Below, piece after piece: positions 1-9,276 of a DNA stretch of 63,814 nucleotides (within the stretch, counting starts at the first letter, position 1; each line of letters opens with the position of its first letter). This stretch comes from Clostridiales bacterium (GTDB taxonomy: Bacteria > Bacillota > Clostridia > Christensenellales > Pumilibacteraceae), in NCBI GenBank assembly GCA_029066805.1, contig JAIEFT010000016.1:1-63814 (forward strand), in the 5' to 3' direction. The translations under genes and the position numbers were made by a program. A model generated the notes under the pieces. That model ran no database searches. It had not been told where the DNA came from and saw nothing but the letters and a program-made list of their open reading frames with translations.

Positions 1-1142
1 ACTCCGGTCACGATAATCTGGATATCCAGTACCATCTCGACAATCCTGATAATCCCGATAATGCGGATAACCCCGACAATCCCGATAATCCCGATAATCC
101 GGATAACCCCGACAACCCGGATAATCCCGACAATCCCGACAATCCGGATAGACCGACCCCCGACGATCCGAACGATCCTGCGCTTATCGAAAACGGCGAA
201 AACAAGAGCTTTATGTCGCGCTATTGGTGGTTGTGGCTGATACTTTTGCTGATACTTGTGATTTTGATTGCGTTCATAATCATTATTGTCGCTACGCGGC
301 GCAAAAATGAAGAAGAAGAGCCTACGCCGCCTGCGGCAGAGCCCGCACCTGTGCCCTCTGTTGCGCCTGCAACCACAGAGCAATCGATAGAAGCAGACGA
401 AGCGACCGTCGATGAACAGCCCGAACAGGAAGAACAGCCCGAACAGGAAGAGCCCGCGCCGGAGGAAGAGCCGACGGATAATAATGCTGCGGCGGAAGCC
501 GAGGCGGAGATAGCTGCGCGCAAAGCCGAGCAAGAGGCGGCAGCGGCTGCAATGACGCCCGAAGAGGTTGCCAAAAAGCAAGCCGAAGCCGAAGCAAAAA
601 AGAAAGAGCGCGCGGCAAAGGCTAAGGCGACAAGAGAAGCTAATGAGGCAAAGCGCAAAGCCGAACAAGCGGCGGCAGCGGCTGCTGCGGCAAAGGCTGC
701 GGAGGAGTTAGCCAAAAAGCAAGCCGAAGCCGAGGCTAAAAAGAAGGAGCGCGCGGCAAAAGCCAAAGCGGCTAGGGAGGCGCGTGCGGCAGCCAAGGCT
801 GCGGAGCGCGAGCGTATCGCAGCCGAGGAGGCTCAAAAGCTGTTGGCTGACGAGCAGGCAGCGGCGCTTATACAGGAGATAGAAGAGCCGTCCGATCGCA
901 CCAAACAGTGTATTGTCAATATAGACATGCTGTCAAAATACTTCGACAACGGCGAAACCGTTACACTGAAGGAGCTGCAAAAGCGTGTGCCCAAGTTTGA
1001 CCGTCGCGCTACGTACCTAAAGGTTTTGGCGCGCGGCACGCTTGACAAAAAGCTCACCGTAGTTGCCGATCACTTCTCTTTGGACGCAGTCAAGATGATC
1101 ATATTGACGGGTGGCAATGCTATTCGCAAGGGACAAAAATAA
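1..1142 (+). CDS. Membrane-anchored DNP-repeat protein with C-terminal uL15-like domain (5' partial)
   Basis: The reading frame is open from nt 3 and runs off the left edge, so the true start is outside the window. Visible parts in order: tandem Asp-Asn-Pro/Pro-Asp repeats (nt ~27-165), one strongly hydrophobic segment (nt ~225-290) followed by Arg-Arg-Lys, a Glu/Pro-rich acidic stretch, and an Ala/Lys/Glu-rich probable coiled coil (nt ~490-850) with a KKQAEAEAKKKERAAKAK block present twice. The C-terminal ~80 residues read VNIDMLSKYFDNGETVT ... GTLDKKLTVVADHFS ... GGNA, which resembles the C-terminal half of ribosomal protein uL15 (L15/L18e fold). That assignment is by memory of the family consensus. 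The repeats probably lie outside the cell and the coiled coil plus uL15-like domain inside, following the positive-inside rule. It is not the ribosomal gene itself. A strong terminator follows. Confidence 0.7.
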   Translation, partial: SGHDNLDIQYHLDNPDNPDNADNPDNPDNPDNPDNPDNPDNPDNPDNPDRPTPDDPNDPALIENGENKSFMSRYWWLWLILLLILVILIAFIIIIVATRRKNEEEEPTPPAAEPAPVPSVAPATTEQSIEADEATVDEQPEQEEQPEQEEPAPEEEPTDNNAAAEAEAEIAARKAEQEAAAAAMTPEEVAKKQAEAEAKKKERAAKAKATREANEAKRKAEQAAAAAAAAKAAEELAKKQAEAEAKKKERAAKAKAAREARAAAKAAERERIAAEEAQKLLADEQAAALIQEIEEPSDRTKQCIVNIDMLSKYFDNGETVTLKELQKRVPKFDRRATYLKVLARGTLDKKLTVVADHFSLDAVKMIILTGGNAIRKGQK

Positions 1143-1166
1143 TCGACAGCTTTTTATACAAAATAC

Positions 1167-1212
1167 AAAAATCGGGATACAAGCGGTTGCTTGTGTCTCG
1201 ATTTTGTTTTTT
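1167..1212 (+). terminator. Intrinsic terminator after the uL15-like gene
   Basis: A 17-bp stem with two G-U wobbles, arms 1167-1184 and 1189-1205, has a GGTT loop and is followed by a T-rich run. It closes the first transcription unit. Confidence 0.85.
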
Positions 1213-1300
1213 GTGGTGCATTTACACACGCTTTTCAATATATTATAAGGTGAAAAGCACTTTAAAAGCGCGAAAATCGTGAAAATTATTTTCATAATCA

Positions 1301-1329
1301 TTGACAACGGGTTATCTGTTTGATATAAT
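1301..1329 (+). promoter_or_regulatory. Consensus sigma-A promoter
   Basis: TTGACA (1301-1306), 17-bp spacer and TATAAT (1324-1329), a perfect consensus. Transcription should start near 1336, only about 32 nt before the ATG chosen for the next gene and next to an in-frame TTG at 1335. Confidence 0.85.
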
Positions 1330-1367
1330 ATACTTTGTCAATAAGTATACTTTTATTGGTAAAAAAC

Positions 1368-4300
1368 ATGAACTTTGTCCGCAGACATAAAATCGGAATA
1401 TTCGTTATATTCTTCGCCGTGCTATTGCTTTTTACGGCGGTGTTTTGCGTGTCGTTTGCCGAGTGGGTAAATCCTAACGTAAGCGTAGTGGAAGACCTTG
1501 ACGGCAACGTCGGACTGTTTTATGTTGACGCTTCCGGTTTGACTGCTTACGACAACGGAATAGTAGCCAGGCAGTCCGGCGGCAGTAGCAAATCGCGTAC
1601 GTACAAAAATTACGTTTGCGTATACAAATCGACGGACAATATAGACGCGGCGTTTGTCAATTTTTCGTTGAATCTAAAGTCGGGCGACCCCGATGCCGTT
1701 GTTACAGGGTTTAAAGTGGAGCGTTCGCTTGCCGACGAAAACGGCATTCCTACGGGTGCAAAGACAACTCTTTCCGTGTATAATTTCGGCGGGAATAAGC
1801 CGATCGAACAGCTTTTCGAGACCGATTACAACAATAATCCTTACGTCAAGCTCGAGTTTGAGCCGGGCGCGGGGCAGTATTACGCGCTGGACGTTACTAT
1901 AGAGACTTCGGCGGAGGTGTCGTTTGACTTTAAGGCTGTCGCTACGCTTTACGACAAACACGAATGTAACGAGCCCGATACGTATTTCTTCGGCTACGGC
2001 AATTGGATGCGTAGCCTTACGGCTAAAATGACCGTTACAAAAGCGGAGATAATCGGATATGACGACGGCGGACATTACAAGGAAGACGTGGACTGCTCTA
2101 TAGACGTTGTGCTTACGGCGGGCACAGAGTTTAAGATGATGAAGTCCAATTCCACAGGCGACGGAATAGCTATTTATTACAGACCGACCGATGACGCAGG
2201 TACAAACGTATATTCCGATTATACCCAAGTCATGACTACGGGTAATATTATGATAACCGCGTCGGGCTTGTATAGAGTGCGCTTTTACGGCACTACTTGG
2301 TGGCAAATGGACAATCCGTCTAACGGGTCATACGGGTACAGGTGCGCTAATATCGAAGTTACAATGCTAAGGGCTATTTCCGACGAGCTTACGGAAACAT
2401 CCGTCCCCGGAATTTATGTTGTGGGTGTGTTCAACGACGACAAAACCTGCGAAGAATATAAGCTCACGGATAGTTACGCTAACGTCGAGGGCTTTTTGGC
2501 TCTTGATTATTCCGGATTTAAGTCGATCAGAAGAGGCGACATATTCAGGGTGGTCGAATTGGACGGCAACGGCGTAAGGACCGAGCTTGCGCGTTCGTCA
2601 CTTGTAGAGCCGCGTAACGATAACGATAAGAATTTCTTGTTCGATACGTTTACTAACAAAGCGTACTCCAGATATGATTCGTATAGGTTTGTTGTCGATT
2701 CCGCCACGAATGAAATTGTTCCTAATACGGGAATGACCGTAGGTTACAGGCGGATAATACCTAATCATGATGTTTTGGCAAGTGTGGAAAATGCCGTTAT
2801 GGGCTTTCGGTCCGAGACAGGTTTGCAAAGCTACAACGACGGCGTAAAAACATTGTATTATGCGGATATCCCGTATGACGAGCAGATTGACGGAAAACCG
2901 GCAGGGGATATCGTATCCGTCACCGTGCTCGGCATAGGCGGCAGCAGCTATGACATCAACTGGTTAAGCGGAGCATTCACGCAGCTTGACGGCGGATATT
3001 CCTATCGCATAACTGCTACGGGAATCCCTACGATCGCACAAAACGGGTTTGTCGGTTCGGATTGCAATAACTGGGTAGGCAATATCAGGCAGGGCAGAAG
3101 CGGTGACGCGCACAGCTTTGCGCTCGACAACGCGGGATACCTTATTGTCAATGCAGACGGTAATACAATAAGCAATCTCGCGCGCACGGGCGGCGGAGAT
3201 TATCCGTATTCTGCCGAAATAGAAAAGACGGCTACGGGCGCGCAAAGCTTTGCCGTGCTTGTAAACGGCGTAGCTATGCCAAGGTCTTCGTACGGCGGGG
3301 ATGAAATTCCGCGCATAACCAAAACTCCTATCATGCCGTTTGCATTCGGCACAATAGGCAGCGAAAAGGCGCTCGGGACTTACTTCTTCTATGTAGGTAA
3401 TGCCAAAATGAACGTCGAGTATCTGTCACAGCCCGTTTCGGCGGAAGTGGTCTCCGGTGTTCCGTGGGACGATAGCTGGCAGGAGGGTTACTACGCCGTC
3501 GGAATGTTCTCGCGCTGGAAGGCATATCCCGAATATTTGCTGACTCCGAGCGATACTGTAAAGACCGATATCGTATTTACGCACGACAAAATAATTACCA
3601 CTGTCGACGTGCAAAACGAAAGCGATATCCAAAAAGCCGACGAATATAAGATTGTGTATGCGTACAAAAATGGCAGTGGGACTACGGCGTTTGTTTGGTT
3701 CGGAAAAGCCAATCCCAACGACCCCGACACGGCATATTTGTACAATGGCGGAGTCAACGCCACATCGAGTATCACGACTTTGACTTTCAGCATGAAGTGC
3801 ACGTTTGGCAATGTAATAACAACCAATGACGATAACTTCTACGCTGTGGGCGAGTTCTCCGACGGGAAGGCGTACGACATATTCAAGCTTAGACCTGATG
3901 AATCGGGATATTTTGCGGTAGCATCGCAGTATTTCGGCGCGGGCGATATGTTTAAGATACGCCGAAACGGAGTGGACTACGGAATTGCGCCCACAGCCGA
4001 TAATCCCGGCGGATACGTTACCGCTGCTGAAGGCAAGATCTACTTTGACGCTTACAAGCTTATTACCGAAAATGAAACTGCCCAGACTGTGTTGGACAAC
4101 AGCTATTATAATATAGGCGTTACGGGCGGTTGCGTCGCCGACGATAGGATAAGGGTGTTCTTTACGTATCATATAGCAGTTGCACCGCATGTTTGGGCGT
4201 GGGGCAATAAAGAAGACGGACAGCAAGTCGATTATGCGGTCGGAGTACAATATAATACCGCTCGTGACGACAGTGAAGTTATTATGAAAAAAATTGCTCC

Positions 4301-4448
4301 TGACATATGGGGTATAGAACTGATAAAAGGTCGAAACGGTATAGTTATGTTGACCGGCTATATGTTCTGGGACAGCGGTTACCACACTTTGACCGGCGAC
4401 TTGACAGACATTCCGGATTGGGGCGGCTGCAGATCCCATGGTTGGTAA
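1368..4448 (+). CDS. Large exported protein with internal repeats, function unknown
   Basis: 1026 residues from ATG 1368. An in-frame TTG at 1335 is the alternative start, and neither has a good Shine-Dalgarno sequence. The N-terminus has basic residues, then a long hydrophobic core (IGIFVIFFAVLLLFTAVFCV), which is a signal peptide or anchor without a lipobox. The remainder is Asp/Gly/Tyr/Thr-rich and looks beta-sandwich-like. At least three diverged repeats share the pattern Y-x-VG-x-F-x-D/W-K ... GD-x-F-(K/R)-(I/V): near nt 2410-2590, 3484-3660 and 3835-4010. Carbohydrate-binding or adhesive modules would fit, but I do not recognise a named family. Composition and style match the lipoproteins that follow, which suggests a surface-protein neighbourhood. 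It has its own promoter just upstream. Confidence 0.75.
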   Translation: MNFVRRHKIGIFVIFFAVLLLFTAVFCVSFAEWVNPNVSVVEDLDGNVGLFYVDASGLTAYDNGIVARQSGGSSKSRTYKNYVCVYKSTDNIDAAFVNFSLNLKSGDPDAVVTGFKVERSLADENGIPTGAKTTLSVYNFGGNKPIEQLFETDYNNNPYVKLEFEPGAGQYYALDVTIETSAEVSFDFKAVATLYDKHECNEPDTYFFGYGNWMRSLTAKMTVTKAEIIGYDDGGHYKEDVDCSIDVVLTAGTEFKMMKSNSTGDGIAIYYRPTDDAGTNVYSDYTQVMTTGNIMITASGLYRVRFYGTTWWQMDNPSNGSYGYRCANIEVTMLRAISDELTETSVPGIYVVGVFNDDKTCEEYKLTDSYANVEGFLALDYSGFKSIRRGDIFRVVELDGNGVRTELARSSLVEPRNDNDKNFLFDTFTNKAYSRYDSYRFVVDSATNEIVPNTGMTVGYRRIIPNHDVLASVENAVMGFRSETGLQSYNDGVKTLYYADIPYDEQIDGKPAGDIVSVTVLGIGGSSYDINWLSGAFTQLDGGYSYRITATGIPTIAQNGFVGSDCNNWVGNIRQGRSGDAHSFALDNAGYLIVNADGNTISNLARTGGGDYPYSAEIEKTATGAQSFAVLVNGVAMPRSSYGGDEIPRITKTPIMPFAFGTIGSEKALGTYFFYVGNAKMNVEYLSQPVSAEVVSGVPWDDSWQEGYYAVGMFSRWKAYPEYLLTPSDTVKTDIVFTHDKIITTVDVQNESDIQKADEYKIVYAYKNGSGTTAFVWFGKANPNDPDTAYLYNGGVNATSSITTLTFSMKCTFGNVITTNDDNFYAVGEFSDGKAYDIFKLRPDESGYFAVASQYFGAGDMFKIRRNGVDYGIAPTADNPGGYVTAAEGKIYFDAYKLITENETAQTVLDNSYYNIGVTGGCVADDRIRVFFTYHIAVAPHVWAWGNKEDGQQVDYAVGVQYNTARDDSEVIMKKIAPDIWGIELIKGRNGIVMLTGYMFWDSGYHTLTGDLTDIPDWGGCRSHGW

Positions 4449-4470
4449 GCAATAAAATTAGTTAAATCGC

Positions 4471-4500
4471 TTGACAACGCTATTGCATATATGTTATACT
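4471..4500 (+). promoter_or_regulatory. Sigma-A promoter of the InlB-repeat lipoprotein
   Basis: TTGACA (4471-4476), 18-bp spacer and TATACT (4495-4500). The predicted start near 4507 leaves a ~130-nt leader before the ATG at 4638. Confidence 0.75.
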
Positions 4501-4506
4501 GATTGT

Positions 4507-4623
4507 ATAATTCGGTGAGAAGTACATAATTTCTACAAGCAAGGGTTATTTTCTCACACGGATTTAATATTACGGTTAATTCGGACGACAAGGATGTCAT
4601 TTTACGGCATCCTTGCGTTTTTT
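4507..4623 (+). promoter_or_regulatory. Structured leader ending in a terminator (attenuator candidate)
   Basis: Within the leader, GTGAGAA (4515-4521) can pair with TTCTCAC (4551-4557). A terminator hairpin CAAGGATG/CATCCTTG (4589-4596 / 4608-4615) with a T tract ends a few bases before the AAGGAG ribosome binding site at 4626-4631. A leader segment GCAAGG (4539-4544) is complementary to the 3' arm of that terminator (CCTTGC, 4611-4616), so an alternative antiterminator pairing is possible. I matched no known riboswitch class. The hairpin could instead simply end transcription arriving from the upstream gene. Confidence 0.5.
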
Positions 4624-4637
4624 ATAAGGAGACTGGT

Positions 4638-7600
4638 ATGAAAAAGACAAAGCTACTTATCCTTGCGCTTGCGGCATTCTCGTCCGTAGCAATTGCTGCC
4701 GTGGGCTGCGGTGATGACACGGGCAATAACAATCCGCCTGCGCACACCAATCATACATATACAACATGGCAGTCGGACGATGACGGGCACTGGCAGAAGT
4801 GCGATGAGTGCGAAAACAAAACAGACAGCACTGCGCACGTCGACGTGGTCATAAAGGAAACGAAAGCCGACGGCGAGGACGGCTATTGCGACGTTTGCGA
4901 TCGCTTGCTCAAAAAGACCGTAACGTTCAATCTTAACGGTCATGGCGAGACCGCGCCCGCCGCGCAAAAGGTGGAGTACGGAAAAAAGGCGCAAGCTCCC
5001 GCCGATCTCACCGACGGCGATTATTTTGTTACCGGCTGGTACACGGACGCGGCATGCTCGGCGGACAAAAAGTTCGACTTTGATACCGCCGTCACCGCGG
5101 ATATCACGCTGTACGCCAAGTGGGAGGACGATCCCACGCCGGGCGCGAGCGCAAAGTATGCTTACGAGCTGAAAAAAGGCGTGCAAAATCTTCAAGTTAT
5201 CGGCGAGGGCGGCAAGCTCTATTACAAGTTTACCGCCGAGGCGGAAGGCAGATACACGATATCTTTGGGCAGCGGCAACAGCGCAAAGTGCAACTTTGCT
5301 ACTGATAAGGACGAAGAAGTCTACGGCAACGGCAGCGCCGCCGCGGTCAAAAACCTCGATCTCGAAAAGGACGAGGTAGTAGTGATCGTCGTAACCTGCA
5401 AGGAGCAGCTTGGCGCGGACGCCAAAGTCACTGCGCTTGTCAACGACTGCACTAACGAGGATTTGCCTAAGGACAAATATCCTGCGGGCGAATACACCGA
5501 CGGCAGCGTGACAATAGAAATCAACCGCGAAAACAAAACGGTCAAGCTTGGCGAAAATGAAAATGGATATCCGTATACATATGTAGGCGGCAAGACCGAT
5601 ACGCTTGTGTTTACCGGATTGGGCAATACGGTTTACAGACTTAAATATAACGTCGAGGACGGCAGATACTATTTGACGTACAAGAGCTCGAACGGCGGAG
5701 CGGATACGACGAATAAGCTTGTTTATCAAGAGCCGCAAGCTCCCATTGCCGTTGCCAAATTCTCGGGCAAGTACGAGCCGAAGGGTGACGCCGGAGACCG
5801 CATAACCGAAATCGTCATTTACGAAAGCGGTAACGGCAAGTTTATCCAAAACACCTATAATTATGATTGGGAATTGGGCAGTAGCGGCGCGAGCTACGTC
5901 CAAAAAACGAACACGCTATGCTTCGCTCAGTACTTTATAACCGTCAATATTGACGATAATGGCAACGTGACCGGCATAACAGTGAGCGGCGGAGGTATAG
6001 AGAGTGCGGTCGTCTATACTCGTGTGGGCGACAGTGGTGTAGAATTGCCCAAAAATCTTCTTGTCGATAACGGAGACTATACGGGAAGCATTTACACTGT
6101 GACCAAAAACGCTTATAGCAGCGCTATTGGCGATAATAGAATAGAAATCACCGATTACGATGGGGCAAAAAAGCTTTACACCGTTACGGTCAACGATAAT
6201 TTTGCCCAAAAAGTTTACAAATATAAGATAGAAGTGGTAAACGAAACCACGCTCAAGCTGTACAACGACAAAGACGAGCTTGTAGATACGCTTGAAAAGT
6301 ATGTTCCGGTCTATAACGAGCTGCCCGAGGGCGAGGACGAGATAGCTACCGCAACGGTCAAAAAGAATATGCATTTGTACAAAGCCGCACAAGCGGGCTG
6401 GTACAAGGTGGAATGGGATGACGAAACGCTCAAAGTTTACTACAATCTCAATGCGAACGACCCTACCAATCCGGAAAACGGTGTAGAAGTATCAAGCGGC
6501 GATTCGGTTTATCTTGCAAAAGACGCCATACTCGGCTTGTATTTGGGTTGGTACGGAGATTTGCCGGAAAAGGTAGCCGTTACAATAAGTGCGACGACCG
6601 CGCCTGTAGGTCGCACGGAAGACAATCCGGTAGCGCTGGAAAACGGTTCTGCCACGATTAATAATATAGACAATACAGGTCTGTATTACTTTAGTTACAC
6701 TGCTCCCGCAGCGGGCGCATATTTAGTGAATGTTTCTTATTCTACCAATTGGGGCACAACTTCTTGCATGGTTCACTATACGATTAAGGGTGAGCACTAC
6801 GGTTATGACAACACGGAAGGATCATGGCGCGGCGGGCTGAGCAATGCCGACCCCTATGCAAAGATAACTCTGGAAGCGAACGAGGAAATTCTTATCGTAG
6901 CGGACAGAAAAGGCGCATTCGGTACGGCAGAGGCACTTACCGCTTTGATATTCGAAGATTATTCGGCTACGGCTACCGAAATAGACGTTGCTACAAACGC
7001 TACGGGCGCGCTCGAAAACGGCATATACAAGGCTGATCTGTCTGCCGCAAAAAATACTCTTGCTGTCAAGCTTACAAGCGAACAGGACATAACTGTTACC
7101 GTTTTGGGCAATGCAACTACGGGCAAGGCGATAACGCTTAATGCGGATATGCTCGCAAGAGGCTTTAAGCTGGCGTGCGAAGGCGCAGTAAACTACTCCG
7201 TGGTGTCATCCACCGTTTACAGTGGCGAATGCAAAATAAGGGGTTTCTTTGGCGAAGAAACTACTCCCGTAATATTAAATCTTGCCGATGATTATTCGAT
7301 GGCGATTTACACTGTCGGTTACGAAGCGTACGGGGTGACGCTCCAAAAAGTCGGAAACAACTACAAGTTCAGCTACGGAGAAGGTCCAAACGAGGTGACG
7401 CTTACCGTTAAAGACGGCGCTGTGGAAATCGATGATGAATTCATAGGAAAAGGTACTCTTAATCTGCCTGCTGAAGAACCCGAGGATGCAATCAAGTATT
7501 CCTGTGATGAGTTGGTCCTTATTTTTGAAAAAGAGCTTGCCGATATGGCGGACGGGGAATCAATAAACGGAACGTATGAAGATTCGGTAGGTCCGGCAGA

Positions 7601-8036
7601 CATTACAATAACCAAATCCGGAAATTCGTACAGCTACACAGGTCCGGATGGAATCAGCGGCACGATAACCCTCGGTGACGGTAGCATCGATGTGGATGAT
7701 AACTATTGCGGACAGTTGACTCTTAACAAACAGGCAAGCGCGCCGGTTGCCGCCGAAGGAACGGAAGATAACCCCAAAGTTGTTGAGTTTACCGATGGTG
7801 CGGCTACCGTAACATTGCCTGAGTACGAAGAATACTATATCCAGTTGCCGGCGGGTAAATATAATATTTCAAACGATGGAAGCTTTGACTCGATTGCAAT
7901 TGTTCATAGTGACGATTCGTATGATATGGTTAACACTATGACTCCCACTATTTCTATTACTGTATCGGCAGGTGATTTGGTGAGTTTAATGCACCTTTGG
8001 GGCGCGACAGTCACCATTACCCAGGTTGCGGAATAG
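4638..8036 (+). CDS. Large surface lipoprotein with InlB-type repeat
   Basis: 1132 residues, start supported by AAGGAG at 4626. The N-terminus is a lipoprotein signal with lipobox AAVGC (Cys ~24). Residues ~40-92 hold two Cys-x2-Cys pairs in an H-W-x-K-C-x-x-C context, common in clostridial cell-surface proteins. Residues ~94-165 form a Listeria-Bacteroides (InlB B) repeat: VTFNLNGHG ... GWYTDAACSADKKFDF ... ITLYAKW. The long remainder is beta-rich and contains at least two copies of a module beginning TEDNP (nt ~6615 and ~7760), followed by an aromatic-rich GxYxxS pattern like bacterial pre-peptidase/jelly-roll domains. No catalytic motif was seen. It is presumably anchored to the outer face of the membrane and involved in adhesion or matrix binding. 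Transcription may be controlled by the leader described above. Confidence 0.8.
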   Translation: MKKTKLLILALAAFSSVAIAAVGCGDDTGNNNPPAHTNHTYTTWQSDDDGHWQKCDECENKTDSTAHVDVVIKETKADGEDGYCDVCDRLLKKTVTFNLNGHGETAPAAQKVEYGKKAQAPADLTDGDYFVTGWYTDAACSADKKFDFDTAVTADITLYAKWEDDPTPGASAKYAYELKKGVQNLQVIGEGGKLYYKFTAEAEGRYTISLGSGNSAKCNFATDKDEEVYGNGSAAAVKNLDLEKDEVVVIVVTCKEQLGADAKVTALVNDCTNEDLPKDKYPAGEYTDGSVTIEINRENKTVKLGENENGYPYTYVGGKTDTLVFTGLGNTVYRLKYNVEDGRYYLTYKSSNGGADTTNKLVYQEPQAPIAVAKFSGKYEPKGDAGDRITEIVIYESGNGKFIQNTYNYDWELGSSGASYVQKTNTLCFAQYFITVNIDDNGNVTGITVSGGGIESAVVYTRVGDSGVELPKNLLVDNGDYTGSIYTVTKNAYSSAIGDNRIEITDYDGAKKLYTVTVNDNFAQKVYKYKIEVVNETTLKLYNDKDELVDTLEKYVPVYNELPEGEDEIATATVKKNMHLYKAAQAGWYKVEWDDETLKVYYNLNANDPTNPENGVEVSSGDSVYLAKDAILGLYLGWYGDLPEKVAVTISATTAPVGRTEDNPVALENGSATINNIDNTGLYYFSYTAPAAGAYLVNVSYSTNWGTTSCMVHYTIKGEHYGYDNTEGSWRGGLSNADPYAKITLEANEEILIVADRKGAFGTAEALTALIFEDYSATATEIDVATNATGALENGIYKADLSAAKNTLAVKLTSEQDITVTVLGNATTGKAITLNADMLARGFKLACEGAVNYSVVSSTVYSGECKIRGFFGEETTPVILNLADDYSMAIYTVGYEAYGVTLQKVGNNYKFSYGEGPNEVTLTVKDGAVEIDDEFIGKGTLNLPAEEPEDAIKYSCDELVLIFEKELADMADGESINGTYEDSVGPADITITKSGNSYSYTGPDGISGTITLGDGSIDVDDNYCGQLTLNKQASAPVAAEGTEDNPKVVEFTDGAATVTLPEYEEYYIQLPAGKYNISNDGSFDSIAIVHSDDSYDMVNTMTPTISITVSAGDLVSLMHLWGATVTITQVAE

Positions 8037-8087
8037 CAGAGTAATGAAAAAAACTTTACTAAACACTGCAATTCAATAAAAACAGCA

Positions 8088-8114
8088 GGCTATCCCGAAT
8101 TTTTCGGGATAGCC
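8088..8114. terminator. Perfect 12-bp hairpin after the lipoprotein gene
   Basis: GGCTATCCCGAA and its exact complement are separated by three T. On the plus strand no T tract follows. On the minus strand a TTTTT run follows after a short gap. It sits between two plus-strand genes, so it most likely ends or stabilises the upstream mRNA. Confidence 0.55.
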
Positions 8115-8152
8115 AAAGCTGTATTAAGAAGTAAAATCTTTTTAGCGGATTT

Positions 8153-9229
8153 ATGGACAAAAACTTTATCGAGTTCAAAAAAAGGATATGGCTGTATATC
8201 CTCATAAAGTGCGTAGCCGCGGCTCTTGCGGCAGGGTTTTTGGCTGTAAACGCCGTGCTTTTGCCTTGCCGACTTTGCGGCGTGGATCTATTTCCGCTGT
8301 ACTACGTACCGATTGCACTCGGCGGAATATTGCTCGGCGGCGGCATTGCATTTTTGGTTTTTCGCACCGACGACGGCAAAATCGCCGGACGGCTTGACGA
8401 CGAGTTCGGGCTGAACGAACGCACGCAAACGGCGCTGAGGTTTGAGGGCAGCGACGGCGTTATGCCTGAATTGCAGCGAGAAAATGCGGTTGCGGCGCTT
8501 AGCGAAAAGTCGGCAAAAAGTCTTAGGTTTACCAATCTTGTCGTTACAGTTTTGTGCGCCGCGGTGTTCGTTTTGGGCGTTGTTGCCGTGCCGATAATTA
8601 CTGTTACCATACCTATAGCGCAATCTACCGCGCCCGCGGCGGCGAACAACGATCCTCCGCGCCCAATCACAGATTGGGAATGGGCGGCGCTGGACGATCT
8701 TATCGACTATGTAAGGTCATCGCAAAAGGCTGACGCGGCTGTCAAAAGCGGTATGATATCCGAGCTTGAAGGTTTAAAGCGCGTGCTGCTCGCCGGAGTT
8801 TCGCAAAGCAGCATCAACGGGTTTGTGCAAAACACCGTAACTAACATCCGTAACGTCGTTAAGGACGCCAATGAGAGCGGATCTACTTCGGACAGTCAGC
8901 GCGCGCTCAATTCGGAAGAAGAAACGTACGTAGTAAACAAGCTGTACGAGATTTTTTCCTTAAAGCAACCGAGCGGCGATATAAACCCGGATGAACAACC
9001 GCCCGACGAGCCTCCGCCCGATGACCCGCTGAATCCCACGCCCGGGGAAATCGATATAGACGACACGCCGTTTTTCGACCCAGAGCTCGGGTACATCAAG
9101 CTGGGCGAAGCGCGCGAGGAATATTACATGCGCGTTCAAGCCGCACTGCAGCAGGGCACAATATCACGCGAGGAGTGGGAGCATATTATGGTCACGTACT
9201 TCGCAGACTTGGTAGCCAAGGACGAATAA
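8153..9229 (+). CDS. Membrane protein, first gene of MoxR/VWA operon
   Basis: 358 residues. Three hydrophobic segments lie in the first ~155 residues (about 13-35, 46-68 and 122-150), followed by a soluble, charged region with a Pro/Asp-rich low-complexity stretch (QPPDEPPPDDPLNPTPG, ~280-300). Between TM2 and TM3, RLDDEFGLNERTQTALRF resembles the start of DUF4175-type proteins that accompany MoxR and VWA genes. That match is weak and from memory. The ribosome binding site before ATG 8153 is poor. It lies 47 bp upstream of moxR in the same direction, so it probably belongs to the same envelope-associated complex. Confidence 0.6.
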   Translation: MDKNFIEFKKRIWLYILIKCVAAALAAGFLAVNAVLLPCRLCGVDLFPLYYVPIALGGILLGGGIAFLVFRTDDGKIAGRLDDEFGLNERTQTALRFEGSDGVMPELQRENAVAALSEKSAKSLRFTNLVVTVLCAAVFVLGVVAVPIITVTIPIAQSTAPAAANNDPPRPITDWEWAALDDLIDYVRSSQKADAAVKSGMISELEGLKRVLLAGVSQSSINGFVQNTVTNIRNVVKDANESGSTSDSQRALNSEEETYVVNKLYEIFSLKQPSGDINPDEQPPDEPPPDDPLNPTPGEIDIDDTPFFDPELGYIKLGEAREEYYMRVQAALQQGTISREEWEHIMVTYFADLVAKDE

Positions 9230-9276
9230 GTAAATACACATAAACACACAACACAAAACGACCAAAAGAGGTAGTC

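Noticed and set aside
27..165. Regular short repeats resembling a CRISPR or tandem array
   Set aside because: The units are 9 nt, in frame, and encode Asp-Asn-Pro. There are no spacers.
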